Part shown: positions 33,201-48,200 of the stretch, piece after piece
How the letters are laid out: each line of letters opens with the position of its first letter
Numbering within the stretch: position 1 is the stretch's first letter
Assembly: GCA_020002185.1 (NCBI GenBank)
Contig: CM034533.1
Location: 47,962,346 to 48,026,345 of the forward strand
Origin: Paraescarpia echinospica
Lineage: Eukaryota > Annelida > Polychaeta > Sabellida > Siboglinidae
Direction of reading: 5' to 3'
DNA: 64,000 bases
Notes under the pieces: generated by a model
The model's database searches: none
What the model was told of the DNA's origin: nothing
What the model saw: only the letters and a program-made list of their open reading frames with translations
Made by a program: the position numbers and the translations under genes

Positions 33201-36200
33201 TCAGTCGTCGTCCACACCGCTGTATGAACTCAATGGTGGAACAGTGACTCTCTCAGTCGTCGTCCACACCGCTGTCTGACCTGACTAGTGGAGCAGTGAC
33301 TCCCTCAGTCGTCGTCCACACCGCTGTCTGATCTGACTGGTGGAGCACTGACACCCTCAGTCGTCGTCCACACCGCTGTCTGACCTGACTGTTGGAGCAA
33401 AGACTCCATCAGTCGTCGTCCACACCGCTGTCCGACCTGACTGTTGGAGTAGTGACTCCCTCAGTCGTCGTCCACACCCCTATCTGACCTGAGTGGTGGA
33501 GCACTGACACCCTCAGTCGTCGTCCACACAGCTGTCTGACCTGACTGGTGGAGCACTGACACCCTCAGTCAGCGTCCACACCGCTGTCTGACCTGACTGG
33601 TGGAGCAGTGACTCCCTCAGTCATCGTCCTCACCGCTGTCTGACCTGACTGGTGGAGCACTGACACCTCAGCCGTCGTCCACACCGCTGTTTGACCTGAC
33701 TGGTGGAGCAACGACTCCGTCAGTCGTCGTTCACACCGCTGTCTGACCTGACTGGTGGAGCAGCGACTCCGTCAGTCGTCGTCCACACCGCTGTCTGACA
33801 TGACTGGTGAAGCAGCGACTTCCTCAGTCGTCGTCCGCACCGCTGTCTGACATGACTGGTGGAGCAGCGACTCCCTCAGTCATCGTCCACACCGCTGTCT
33901 GACATGACTGGTGGAGCACTGACTCCCTCAGTCGTCGTCCACACCGCTGTCTGAACTCACTGGTGAGCAGTGACTCCTCCCAGCCCACACTCTGCCACCT
34001 GACCCGGACTAGTGGAGCAGTGACTCCCTCAGTCGTCGTCCACACCGCTGTCTGATCTGACTGGTGGAGCACTGACACCCTCAGTCGTCGTCCACACCGC
34101 TGTCTGACCTGACTGTTGGAGCAAAGACTCCATCAGACGTCGTCTACACCGCTGTCTGACCTGACTGGTGCATCACTGACACCCTCAGTCGTCGTCCACA
34201 CTGCTGTCTGACCTGACTGATGGAGCAGTGACTCCCTCTGTCGTCGTCCACACCGCTGTCTGACCTGACTGGTGGAGCAGTGACTCCCTCAGTCGTCGTC
34301 CACACCGCTGTCTGACCTGACTGGTGGAGCATTGACTCCCTCAGTCGTCGTCCACACCGTTGTCTGACCTGACTGGTGGAGCAGTGACTCCCTCAGACGT
34401 CGTCCACACCGCTGTCTGACTTGACTGGTGGAGCAGTGACTCCCTCAGTCGTCGTCCACACAGATGTCTGAACTCACTGGTGGAGCAGTGACTCCCTCAG
34501 TCGTCGTCCACACCGCTGTCTGACCTGACTGGTCGAGCACTGACACACTCAGTCGTCGTCCACACCGCTGTCTGGCCTGACTGGTGGAGCAGTGAATCCA
34601 TCAGTCGTCGTCCACACTGCTGTCTGACGTGACTGGTGGAGCAGTGACTCCCTCATTCATCGTCCACACTGCTGTCTGACCTGACTGGTGGAGCACTGAC
34701 ACCCTCATTCGTCGTCCACACAGGTGTCTCACCTGATTGGTGGAGCAGTGACTCCATCACTCGTCGTCCACACCGCTGTCTGATCTGACTGTTGGAGCAG
34801 TGACTCCCTCAGTCGTCGTCCACACCGCTGTCTGACCTGACTGGTGGAGCACTGATTCCCTCGGTCGTCGTCCACACTGCTGTNNNNNNNNNNNNNNNNN
34901 NNNNNNNNNNNNNNNNNNNNNNNNNNNNNNNNNNNNNNNNNNNNNNNNNNNNNNNNNNNNNNNNNNNNNNNNNNNNNNNNNNNNNNNNNNNNNNNNNNNN
35001 NNNNNNNNNNNNNNNNNNNNNNNNNNNNNNNNNNNNNNNNNNNNNNNNNNNNNNNNNNNNNNNNNNNNNNNNNNNNNNNNNNNNNNNNNNNNNNNNNNNN
35101 NNNNNNNNNNNNNNNNNNNNNNNNNNNNNNNNNNNNNNNNNNNNNNNNNNNNNNNNNNNNNNNNNNNNNNNNNNNNNNNNNNNNNNNNNNNNNNNNNNNN
35201 NNNNNNNNNNNNNNNNNNNNNNNNNNNNNNNNNNNNNNNNNNNNNNNNNNNNNNNNNNNNNNNNNNNNNNNNNNNNNNNNNNNNNNNNNNNNNNNNNNNN
35301 NNNNNNNNNNNNNNNNNNNNNNNNNNNNNNNNNNNNNNNNNNNNNNNNNNNNNNNNNNNNNNNNNNNNNNNNNNNNNNNNNNNNNNNNNNNNNNNNNNNN
35401 NNNNNNNNNNNNNNNNNNNNNNNNNNNNNNNNNNNNNNNNNNNNNNNNNNNNNNNNNNNNNNNNNNNNNNNNNNNNNNNNNNNNNNNNNNNNNNNNNNNN
35501 NNNNNNNNNNNNNNNNNNNNNNNNNNNNNNNNNNNNNNNNNNNNNNNNNNNNNNNNNNNNNNNNNNNNNNNNNNNNNNNNNNNNNNNNNNNNNNNNNNNN
35601 NNNNNNNNNNNNNNNNNNNNNNNNNNNNNNNNNNNNNNNNNNNNNNNNNNNNNNNNNNNNNNNNNNNNNNNNNNNNNNNNNNNNNNNNNNNNNNNNNNNN
35701 NNNNNNNNNNNNNNNNNNNNNNNNNNNNNNNNNNNNNNNNNNNNNNNNNNNNNNNNNNNNNNNNNNNNNNNNNNNNNNNNNNNNNNNNNNNNNNNNNNNN
35801 NNNNNNNNNNNNNNNNNNNNNNNNNNNNNNNNNNNNNNNNNNNNNNNNNNNNNNNNNNNNNNNNNNNNNNNNNNNNNNNNNNNTCAGCGTCCACACCGCT
35901 GTCTGACCTGACTGGTGGAGCAGTGACTCCCTCAGTCATCGTCCACACCGCTGTCTGACCTGACTGGTGGAGCACTGACACCTCAGCCGTCGTCCACACC
36001 GCTGTCTGACCTGACTGGTGGAGCAACGACTCCCTCAGTCGTCGTCCGCACCGCTGTCTGACATGACTGGTGGAGCAGCGACTCCCTCAGTCATCGTCCA
36101 CACCGCTGTCTGACATGACTGGTGGAGCACTGACTCCCTCAGTCGTCGTCCACACAGATGTCTGAACTCACTGGTGGAGCAGTGACTCCCTCAGTCGTCG

Positions 36201-39200
36201 TCCACACCGCTGTCTGACCTGACTGGTCGAGCACTGACACACTCAGTCGTCGTCCACACCGCTGTCTGACCTGACTGGTGGAGCAGTGAATCCATCAGTC
36301 GTCGTCCACACTGCTGTCTGACGTGACTGGTGGAGCAGTGACTCCCTCATTCATCGTCCACACCGCTGTCTGAACTGACCGGTGGAGCAGTGACTCCCTC
36401 AGTCGTCGTCCACACTGCTGTCTGACCTGACTGGTGGAGCACTGACACCCTCATTCGTCGTCCACACAGATGTCTCACCTGATTGGTGGAGCAGTGACTC
36501 CATCACTCGTCGTCCACACCGCTGTCTGATCTGACTGTTGGAGCAGTGACTCCCTCAGTCGTCGTCCACACCGCTGTCTGACCTGACTGGTGGAGCACTG
36601 ATTCCCTCGGTCGTCGTCCACACTGCTGTCTGACCTGACTGGTGGAGCACTGACTCCCTCAGTCGTCGTCCACACCGCTGTATGAACTCAATGGTGGAAC
36701 AGTGACTCTCAGTCGTCGTCCACACCGCTGTCTGACCTAACTAGTGGAGCAGTGACTCCATCAGTCGTCGTCCACACCGCTGTCTGATCTGACTGGTGGA
36801 GCACTGACACCCTCAGTCGTCGTCCACACCGCTGTCTGACCTGACTGTTGGAGCAAAGACTCCATCAGTCGTCGTCCACACCGCTGTCCGACCTGACTGT
36901 TGGAGTAGTGACTCCCTCAGTCGTCGTCCACACCGCTATCTGACCTGAGTGGTGGAGCACTGACACCCTCAGTCGTCGTCCACACAGCTGTCTGACCTGA
37001 CTGGTGGAGCACTGACACCCTCAGTCAGCGTCCACACCGCTGTCTGACCTGACTGGTGGAGCAGTGACTCCCTCAGTCATCGTCCACACCGCTGTCTGAC
37101 CTGACTGGTGGAGCACTGACACCTCAGCCGTCGTCCACACCGCTGTCTGACCTGACTGGTGGAGCAACGACTCCGTCAGTCGTCGTTCACACCGCTGTCT
37201 GACCTGACTGGTGGAGCAGCGACTCCGTCAGTCGTCGTCCACACCGCTGTCTGACATGACTGGTGGAGCAGCGACTCCCTCAGTCGTCGTCCGCACCGCT
37301 GTCTGACATGACTGGTGGAGCAGCGACTCCCTCAGTCATCGTCCACACCGCTGTCTGACATGACTGGTGGAGCACTGACTCCCTCAGTCGTCGTCCACAC
37401 CGCTGTCTGAACTCACTGGTGGAGCAGTGACTCTCTCAGTCGTCGTCCACACCGCTGTCTGACCTGACTAGTGGAGCAGTGACTCCCTCAGTCTTCGTCC
37501 ACACCGCTGTCTGACTTGACTGGTGCAACACTGACACCCTCAGTCGTCGTCCACAACGCTGTCTGACCTGACTGTTGGAACAGCGACTCCGTCAGTCGTC
37601 GTCCACACCTCTGTCTGACCTGACTGGTGGAGCAGCGACTCCCTCAGTCGTCGTCCGCACCGCTGTCTGACCTGACTGGTGGAGCACTGACACCCTCATT
37701 CGTCGTCCACACAGGTGTCTGACCTGACTGGTGGAGCAGTGACTCCATCACTCGTCGTCCACACAGCTGTCTGATCTGACTGTTGGAGCAGTGACTCCCT
37801 CAGTCGTCGTCCACACCGCTGTCTGACCTGACTGGTGGAGCACTGACTCCCTCGGTCGTCGTCCACACTGCTGTCTGACCTGACTGGTGGAGCACTGACA
37901 CCCTCAGTCAGCGTCCACACCGCTGTCTGACCTGACTGGTGGAGCAGTGACTCCCTCAGTCATCGTCCACACCGCTGTCTGACCTGACTGGTGGAGCACT
38001 GACACCTCAGCCGTCGTCCACACCGCTGTCTGACCTGACTGGTGGAGCAACGACTCCCTCAGTCGTCGTCCGCACCGCTGTCTGACATGACTGGTGGAGC
38101 AGCGACTCCCTCAGTCATCGTCCACACCGCTGTCTGACATGACTGGTGGAGCACTGACTCCCTCAGTCGTCGTCCACACAGATGTCTGAACTCACTGGTG
38201 GAGCAGTGACTCCCTCAGTCGTCGTCCACACCGCTGTCTGACCTGACTGGTCGAGCACTGACACACTCAGTCGTCGTCCACACCGCTGTCTGACCTGACT
38301 GGTGGAGCAGTGAATCCATCAGTCGTCGTCCACACTGCTGTCTGACGTGACTGGTGGAGCAGTGACTCCCTCATTCATCGTCCACACCGCTGTCTGAACT
38401 GACCGGTGGAGCAGTGACTCCCTCAGTCGTCGTCCACACTGCTGTCTGACCTGACTGGTGGAGCACTGACACCCTCATTCGTCGTCCACACAGATGTCTC
38501 ACCTGATTGGTGGAGCAGTGACTCCATCACTCGTCGTCCACACCGCTGTCTGATCTGACTGTTGGAGCAGTGACTCCCTCAGTCGTCGTCCACACCGCTG
38601 TCTGACCTGACTGGTGGAGCACTGATTCCCTCGGTCGTCGTCCACACTGCTGTCTGACCTGACTGGTGGAGCACTGACTCCCTCAGTCGTCGTCCACACC
38701 GCTGTATGAACTCAATGGTGGAACAGTGACTCTCAGTCGTCGTCCACACCGCTGTCTGACCTAACTAGTGGAGCAGTGACTCCATCAGTCGTCGTCCACA
38801 CCGCTGTCTGATCTGACTGGTGGAGCACTGACACCCTCAGTCGTCGTCCACACCGCTGTCTGACCTGACTGTTGGAGCAAAGACTCCATCAGTCGTCGTC
38901 CACACCGCTGTCCGACCTGACTGTTGGAGTAGTGACTCCCTCAGTCGTCGTCCACACCGCTATCTGACCTGAGTGGTGGAGCACTGACACCCTCAGTCGT
39001 CGTCCACACCGCTGTCTGACCTGACTGGTGGAGCACTGACACCCTCAGTCAGCGTCCACACCGCTGTCTGACCTGACTGGTGGAGCAGTGACTCCCTCAG
39101 TCATCGTCCACACCGCTGTCTGACCTGACTGGTGGAGCACTGACACCTCAGCCGTCGTCCACACCGCTGTCTGACCTGACTGGTGGAGCAACGACTCCGT

Positions 39201-42200
39201 CAGTCGTCGTTCACACCGCTGTCTGACCTGACTGGTGGAGCAGCGACTCCGTCAGTCGTCGTCCACACCGCTGTCTGACATGACCGGTGGAGCAGCGACT
39301 CCCTCAGTCGTCGTCCGCACCGCTGTCTGACATGACTGGTGGAGCAGCGACTCCCTCATTCATCGTCCACACCGCTGTCTGACATGACTGGTGGAGCACT
39401 GACTCCCTCAGTCGTCGTCCACACCGCTGTCTGAACTCACTGGTGGAGCAGTGACTCTCTCAGTCGTCGTCCACACTACTGTCTGACCTGACTAGTGGAG
39501 CAGTGACTCCCTCAGTCTTCGTCCACACCGCTGTCTGACTTGACTGGTGCAACACTGACACCCTCAGTCGTCGTCCACAACGCTGTCTGACCTGACTGTT
39601 GGAGCAGCGACTCCGTCAGTCGTCGTCCACACCTCTGTCTGACCTGACTGGTGGAGCAGCGACTCCCTCAGTCGTCGTCCGCACCGCTGTCTGACCTGAC
39701 TGGTGGAGCACTGACACCCTCATTCGTCGTCCACACAGGTGTCTGACCTGACTGGTGGAGCAGTGACTCCATCACTCGTCGTCCACACAGCTGTCTGATC
39801 TGACTGTTGGAGCAGTGACTCCCTCAGTCGTCGTCCACACCGCTGTCTGACCTGACTGGTGGAGCACTGACTCCCTCGGTCGTCGTCCACACTGCTGTCT
39901 GACCTGACTGGTGGAGCACTGACTCCCTCAGTCGCCGTCCACTCCGCTGTATGAACTCACTGGTGGAACAGTGACTCTCTCAGTCGTCGTCCACACCGCT
40001 GTCTGACCTGACTAGTGGAGCAGTGACTCCCTCAGTCGTCGTCCACACCGCTGTCTGACCTGACTGGTGGAGCACTGACACCCTCAGTCGTCGTCCACAC
40101 CGCTGTCTGACCTGACTGTTGGAGCAGAGACTCCATCAGTCGTCGTCCACACCGCTGTCTGACCTGACTGTTGGAGTAGTGACTCCCTCAGTCGTCGTCC
40201 ACACCGCTATCTGACCTGAGTGGTGGAGCTCTGACACCCTCAGTCGTCGTCCACACAGCTGTCTGACCTGACTGGTGGAGCAGTGACTCCATCAGTCGTC
40301 GTCCACTTCGCTGTCTGACCTGACTGGTGGATCAGTGAATCCCTCAGTCATCGTCCACACCGCAATCTGAACTGATTGGTGGAGCAGTGACTCCCTCAGT
40401 CGTCGTCCACACCGCTGTCTGACCTGACTGGTGGAGCACTGACACTCTCATTCGTCGTCCACACAGCTGTCTGACCTGACTGGTGGAGCAGCGACTCCCT
40501 CAGTCGTCGTCCACACCGCTGTCTGATCTGACTGGTGGAGCAGTGACTTCTTCAGTCGTCGTCCACACCGCTGTCTGACCTGACTGATGGAGAACTGACA
40601 CCCTCAGTCGTCGTCCTCACTGCTGTCTGACCTGACTGGTCGAGCAGTGACTCCATCAGTCATCGTCCACACCGCTGTCTGACCTTACTGATGGAGCAGT
40701 GACTCCCTCAGTCGTCGTCCAAAACCTTGTCTGACCTGACTGGTGGAGAAGTGACTCCCTCAGTCACCGTCCACACCGCTGTCTGACCTGACTGGTGGAG
40801 CAGTGTCTCCCTCAGTCGTCGTCTACACCGCTGTCTGACCTGACTGGTGGAGCACTGACACATTCAGTCTTCGTCCACACCGCTATCTAACCTGACTGGT
40901 GGAGCACTGACTCCATCAGTCGTCGTCCACACCGCTGTGTGAACTGACTGGTGGAGCAGTGACTCCCTCAGTCGTCGACCACACCGCTGTCTGACCTGAC
41001 TGGTGGAGCACTGACACCCTCAGTCGTCGTCCACACTGCTGTCTGACCTGACTGGTCGAGCAGTGACTCCATCAGTCATCGACCACACCGCTGTCTGACC
41101 TGACTGGTGGAGCAGTGACTCCCTCAGTCGTAGTCCACACCGCTGTCAGACCTGAATGGTGGAGCACTGACACCCTCATTCGTCGTCCACACAGGTGTCT
41201 GACCTGACTGGTGGAGCAGTGACTCCATCACTCGTCGTCCACACCGCTGTCTGATCTGACTGTTGGAGCAGTGACTCCCTCAGTCGTCGTCCACACCACT
41301 GTCTGACCTGACTGGTGGAGCACTGACTCCCTCGGTCGTCGTCCACACTGCTGTCTGACCTGACTGGTGGAGCACTGACACCCTCAGTCTTCGTCCACAC
41401 AGCTGTCTGACCTGACTGGTGGAGCAGTGACCCCATCAGTCGTCGTCCACTTCGCTGTCTGACCTGATTGGTGGAGCAGTGACTCCCTCAGTCGTCGTCC
41501 ACACCGCTGACTGACCTGACTGTTGGAGCACTGACACCCTCATTCGTCGTCCACACAGCTGTCTGACCTGACTGGTGGAGCAGCGACTCCCTCAGTCGTC
41601 GTCCACACCGCTGTCTGATCTGACTGGTGGAGCAGTGACTCCTTCAGTCGTCGTCCACACCGCTGTCTGACCTGACTGGTGGAGAACTGACACCCTCAGT
41701 CGTCGTCCACACTGCTGTCTGACCTGAATGGTCGAGCAGTGACTCCATCAGTCATCGTCCACACCGCTGTCTGACCTGACTACTGGAGAAGTGACTCCCT
41801 CAGTCATCGTCCACACCGCTGTATGACCTGACTGGTGGAGCAGTGTCTCCCTCAGTCGTCGTCTACACCGCTGTCTGACCTGACTGGTTGAGCACTGACA
41901 CATTCAGTCTTCGTCCACACCGCTATCTAACCTGACTGGTGGAGCACTGACTCCATCAGTCGTCGTCTACACCGCTGTCTGACCTGACTGTTGGAGCAGC
42001 AACTACCTCAGTCATCGTCCACACCGCTGTCTGACCTGACTGGTGGTGCACTGACTCCCTCAGTCGTCGTCCACACCGCTGTCTGAACTCACTGGTGGAG
42101 CAGTGACTCTCTCAGTCTTCGTCCACACCGCTGTCTGACCTGACTGGTTGAGCAGTGACTCCCTCAGTCATCATCCACCCCGCCGTCTGATCAATCTAGT

Positions 42201-45200
42201 GGAGCAGCGACTCCCTCAGTCGTCGTCCACACCGCTGTCTGAACTGACTGGTGGACCAGTGACTCCCTCAGTCGTCGTCCACACCGCTGTCTGACCTGAC
42301 TGGTGGAGCAGTGACTCCCTCAGTCGTAGTCCACACCGCTGTCTGACCTGAATGGTGGAGCACTGACACCCTCATTCGTCGTCCACACAGGTGTCTGACC
42401 TGACTGGTGGAGCAGTGACTCCATCACTCGTCGTCCACACCGCTGTCTGATCTGACTGTTGGAGCAGTGACTCCCTCAGTCGTCGTCCACACCGCTGTCT
42501 GACCTGACTGATGGAGCACTGACTCCCTCGGTCGTCGTCCACACTGCTGTCTGACCTGACTGGTGGAGCACTGACTCCCTCATTCGTCGTCCACACCGCT
42601 GTATGAACTCACTGGTGGAACAGTGACTCTCTCAGTCGTCGTCCACACCGCTGTCTGACCTGACTGTTGGAGCAGAGACTCCATCAGTCGTCGTCCACAC
42701 CGCTGTCTGACCTGACTGTTGGAGTAGTGACTCCCTCAGTCGTCGTCCACACCGCTATCTGACCTGAGTGGTGGAGGACTGACACCCTCAGTCTTCGTCC
42801 ACACAGCTGTCTTACCTGACTGGTGGAGCAGTGACTCCATCAGTCGTCGTCCACTTGGCTGTCTGACCTGACTGGTGGATCAGTGAATCCCTCAGTCATC
42901 GTCCACACCGCTGTCTGAACTGATTGGTGGAGCAATGACTCCCTCAGTCGTCGTCCACACCGCTGTCTGACCTGACTGGTGGAGCACTGACACCCTCATT
43001 CGTCGTCCACACAGCTGTCTGACATGACTGGTGGAGCACTGACTCCCTCAGTCGTCGTCCACACCGCTGTCTGAACTCACTGGTGGAGCAGTGACTCTCT
43101 CAGTCGTCGTCCACACCGCTGTCTGACCTGACTAGTGGAGCAGTGACTCCCTCAGTCGTCGTCCACACCGCTGTCTGACTTGACTGGTGCAACACTGACA
43201 CCCTCAGTCGTCGTCCACAACGCTGTCTGACCTGACTGTTGGAGCAGCGACTCCGTCAGTCGTCGTCCACACCTCTGTCTGACCTGACTGGTGGAGCAGC
43301 GACTCCCTCAGTCGTCGTCCGCACCGCTGTCTGACCTGACTGGTGGAGCACTGACACCCTCATTCGTCGTCCACACAGGTGTCTGACCTGACTGGTGGAG
43401 CAGTGACTCCATCACTCGTCGTCCACACAGCTGTCTGATCTGACTGTTGGAGCAGTGACTCCCTCAGTCGTCGTCCACACCGCTGTCTGACCTGACTGGT
43501 GGAGCACTGACTCCCTCGGTCGTCGTCCACACTGCTGTCTGACCTGACTGGTGGAGCACTGACTCCCTCAGTCGCCGTCCACTCCGCTGTATGAACTCAC
43601 TGGTGGAACAGTGACTCCATCATTCGTCGTCCACACCGCTGTCTGACCTGACTGTTGGAGTAGTGACTCCCTCAGTCGTCGTCCACACCGCTATCTGACC
43701 TGAGTGGTGGAGCACTGACACCCTCAGTCGTCGTCCACACCGCTGTCTGACCTGACTGTTGGAGCAAAGACTCCATCAGTCGTCGTCCACACCGCTGTCC
43801 GACCTGACTGTTGGAGTAGTGACTCCCTCAGTCGTCGTCCACACCGCTATCTGACCTGAGTGGTGGAGCACTGACACCCTCAGTCGTCGTCCACACAGCT
43901 GTCTGACCTGACTGGTGGAGCAGTGACTCCATCAGTCGTCGTCCACTTCGCTGTCTGACCTGACTGGTGGATCAGTGAATCCCTCAGTCATCGTCCACAC
44001 CGCTATCTGGTCTGATTGGTGGAGCAGTGACTCCCTCAGTCGTCGTCCACACCGCTGTCTGACCTGACTGGTGGAGCACTGACACTCTCATTCGTCGTCC
44101 ACACAGCTGTCTGACCTGACTGGTGGAGCAGCGACTCCCTCAGTCGTCGTCCACACCGCTGTCTGATCTGACTGGTGGAGCAGTGACTCCTTCAGTCGTC
44201 GTCCACACCGCTGTCTGACCTGACTGATGGAGAACTGACACCCTCAGTCGTCGTCCACACTGCTGTCTGACCTGACTGGTCGAGCAGTGACTCCATCAGT
44301 CATCGTCCACACCGCTGTCTGACCTTACTGATGGAGCAGTGATTCCCTCAGTCGTCGTCCAAAACCTTGTCTGACCTGACTGGTGGAGAAGTGACTCCCT
44401 CAGTCACCGTCCACACCGCTGTCTGACCTGACTGGTGGAGCAGTGTCTCCCTCAGTCGTCGTCTACACCGCTGTCTGACCTGACTGGTGGAGCACTGACA
44501 CATTCAGTCTTCGTCCGCACCGCTATCTAACCTGACTGGTGGAGCACTGACTCCATCAGTCGTCGTCCACACCGCTGTCTGAACTGACTGGTGGAGCAGT
44601 GACTCCCTCAGTCGTCGACCACACCGCTGTCTGACCTGACTGGTGGAGCACTGACACCCTCAGTCGTCGTCCACACTGCTGTCTGACCTGACTGGTCGAG
44701 CAGTGACTCCATCAGTCATCGACCACACCGCTGTCTGACCTGACTGGTGGAGCAGTGACTCCCTCAGTCGTAGTCCACACCGCTGTCTGACCTGAATGGT
44801 GGAGCACTGACACCCTCATTCGTCGTCCACACAGGTGTCTGACCTGACTGGTGGAGCAGTGACTCCATCACTCGTCGTCCACACCGCTGTCTGATCTGAC
44901 TGTTGGAGCAGTGACTCCCTCAGTCGTCGTCCACACCGCTGTCTGACCTGACTGGTGGAGCACTGACTCCCTCGGTCGTCGTCCACACTGCTGTCTGACC
45001 TGACTGGTGGAGCACTGACTCCCTCAGTCGTCGTCCACACCGCTGTCTGACCTGACTGGTGGAGCACTGACTCCCTCGGTCGTCGTCCACACTGCTGTCT
45101 GACCTGACTAGTGGAGCAGTGACTCCCTCAGTCGTCGTCCACACCGCTGTCTGATCTGACTGGTGGAGCACTGACACCCTCAGTCGTCGTCCACACCGCT

Positions 45201-48200
45201 GTCTGACCTGAGTGGTGGAGCACTGACACCCTCAGTCTTCGTCCACACAGCTGTATGACCTGACTGGTGGAGTAGTGACTCCCTCAGTCGTCGTCCACAC
45301 CGCTATCTGACCTGAGTGGTGGAGCACTGACACCCTCAGTCTTCGTCCACACAGCTGTATGACCTGACTGGTGGAGCAGTGACCCCATCAGTCGTCGTCC
45401 ACTTCGCTGTCTGACCTGATTGGTGGAGCAGTGACTCCCTCAGTCGTCGTCCACACCGCTGACTGACCTGACTGGTGGAGCACTGACACCCTCATTCGTC
45501 GTCCACACAGCTGTCTGACCTGACTGGTGGAGCAGCGACTCCCTCAGTCGTCGTCCACACCGCTGTCTGATCTGACTGGTGGAGCAGTGACTCCTTCAGT
45601 CGTCGTCCACACCGCTGTCTGACCTGACTGGTGGAGAACTGACACCCTCAGTCGTCGTCCACACTGCTGTCTCACCTGAATGGTCGAGCAGTGACTCCAT
45701 CAGTCATCGTCCACACCGCTGTCTGACCTGACTACTGGAGAAGTGACTCCCTCAGTCATCGTCCACACCGCTGTATGACTTGACTGGTGGAGCAGTGACT
45801 CCCTCAGTCGTAGTCCACACCGCTGTCTGACCTGAATGGTGGAGCACTGACACCCTCATTCGTCGTCCACACAGGTGTCTGACCTGACTGGTGGAGCAGT
45901 GACTCCATCTCTCGTCGTCCACACCGCTGTCTGATCTGACTGTTGGAGCAGTGACTCCCTCAGTCGTCGTCCACACCGCTGTCTGACCTGACTGGTGGAG
46001 CACTGACTCAATCGGTCGTCGTCCACACTGCTGTCTGACCTGACTGGTGGAGCACTGACTCCCTCATTCGTCGTCCACACCGCTGTATGAACTCACTGGT
46101 GGAACAGTGACTCTCTCAGTCGTCGTCCACACCGCTGTCTGACCTGACTGTTGGAGCAGAGACTCCATCAGTCGTCGTCCACACCGCTGTCTGACCTGAC
46201 TGTTGGAGTAGTGACTCCCTCAGTCGTCGTCCACACCGCTATCTGACCTGAGTGGTGGAGCACTGACACCCTCAGTCTTCGTCCACACACCTGTCTGACT
46301 TGACTGGTGGAGCAGTGACTCCATCAGTCGTCGTCCACTTGGCTGTCTGACCTGACTGGTGGATCAGTGAATCCCTCAGTCATCGTCCACACCGCTGTCT
46401 GAAATGATTGGTGGAGCAATGACTCCCTCAGTCGTCGTCTACACTGCTGTCTGACCTGACTGGTGGAGCACTGACACCCTCAGTCGTCATCCACACCGCT
46501 GTCTGACCTGACTGATGGAGCACTGACTCCCACGGTCGTCGTCCACACTGCTGTCTGACATGACTGGTGGAGCACTGACTCCCTCAGTCGTCGTCCACAC
46601 CGCTGTGTGAACTCATTGGTGGAGCAGTGATTCTCTCAGTCATCGTCCACACCGCTGTCTGACCTGACTAGTGGAGCAGTGACTCCCTCAGTCGTCGTCC
46701 ACACCGCTGTCTGACCTGACTGGTGGAGCACTGACACCCTCAGTCGTCGTCCACACCGCTGTCTGACCTGACTGTTGGAGCAGAGACTCCATCAGTCGTC
46801 GTCCACACCGCTGTCTGACCTGACTGGTGGAGCACTGACTCCCTCAGTGGTCGTCCACACCGCTGTCTGAACTCACTGGTGGAGCAGTGATTCTCTCAGT
46901 CGTTGTCCACACCGCTGTCTGACCTGACTGGTGGAGCACTGACACCCTCAGTCATCGTCCACACCGGTGTCTGACCTTACTGGTGGAGCAGCGACTCCGT
47001 CAGTCGTCGTCCACACCTCTGTCTGACCTGACTGGTGGAGCAGCGACTCCCTCAGCCGTCGTCCGCACCGCTGTCTGACCTGACTGGTGGAGCAGCGACT
47101 CCCTCAGTCATCGTCCACACCGCTGTCTGACATGACTGGTGGAGCAACGACTCCTTCAGTCGTCGTCCACACTGCTGTCTGACCTGACTGGTGGAGCAGC
47201 GACTCCGTCAGTCGTCGTCCACACCTCTGTCTGACCTGACTGGTGGAGCAGCGACTCCCTCAGTCGTCGTCCGCACCGCTGTCTGACCTGACTGGTGGAG
47301 CAGCGACTCCCTCAGTCGTCGTCCGCGCCGCTGTCTGACCTGACTGGTGGAGCAGCGACTCCCTCAGTCATCGTCCCCACCGCTGTCTGACCTGACTGGT
47401 GGAGCAGCGACTCCCTCAGTCGTCGTCCACACCGCTGTCTGACCTGACTGGTGGAGCACTGACACCCTCAGTCGTCGTCCACACTGCTGTCTGACCTGAC
47501 TGGTCGAGCAGTGACTCCATCAGTCATCGACCACACCGCTGACTGACCTGACTGGTGGAGCAGTGACTCCCTCAGTAGTCGTCCACACCGCTGTCTGACC
47601 TGACTGGTGGAGCAGTGACTCCCTCAGTCGTCGTCCACACCGCTCTCTGACCTGACTGGTGGAGCAGTGACTCCCCCAGTCGTCGTCTACACCGCTGTCT
47701 GACCTGATTGGTGGAGCACTGAAACATTCAGTCATCGTCCACACCGCTGTCTGAACTGACAGGTGGAGCAGTGCCTCCCTCATTCGTCGTCCACACCGCT
47801 GTCTGAACTGACTGGTGGAGCAGCGACACCCTCAATCTTCGTCCGCACCGCTGTCTGACCTGACAGGTGGAGCACTGACTCCCTCAGTCATCATCCCCAC
47901 CTCTGTCTGACCTGACTGGTAGAGCAGCGACTCCCTGAGTCGTCGTCCGCACTGCTGTCTGACCTGACTGGTGGAGCATCGACTCCCTCAGCCGTCGTCC
48001 GCACCGCTGTCTGACCTGACTGGTGGAGCAGCGACTCCCTCAGTCATCATCCCCACCGCTGTCTGACCTGACTGGTGGAGCAGCGACTCACTGAGTTGTC
48101 GTCCGTACCGCTGTCTGACCTGACTGGTGGAGCAGCGACTCCCTCATTCGTCGTCCACACCGCTGTCTGAACTGACTGGTGGAGCAGCGACTCCCTCAAT

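Noticed and set aside
34757..36026. Two frames of 379 and 405 codons on the minus strand
   Set aside because: They run through 1,000 N; most residues are undefined, and the flanks are array B repeat.
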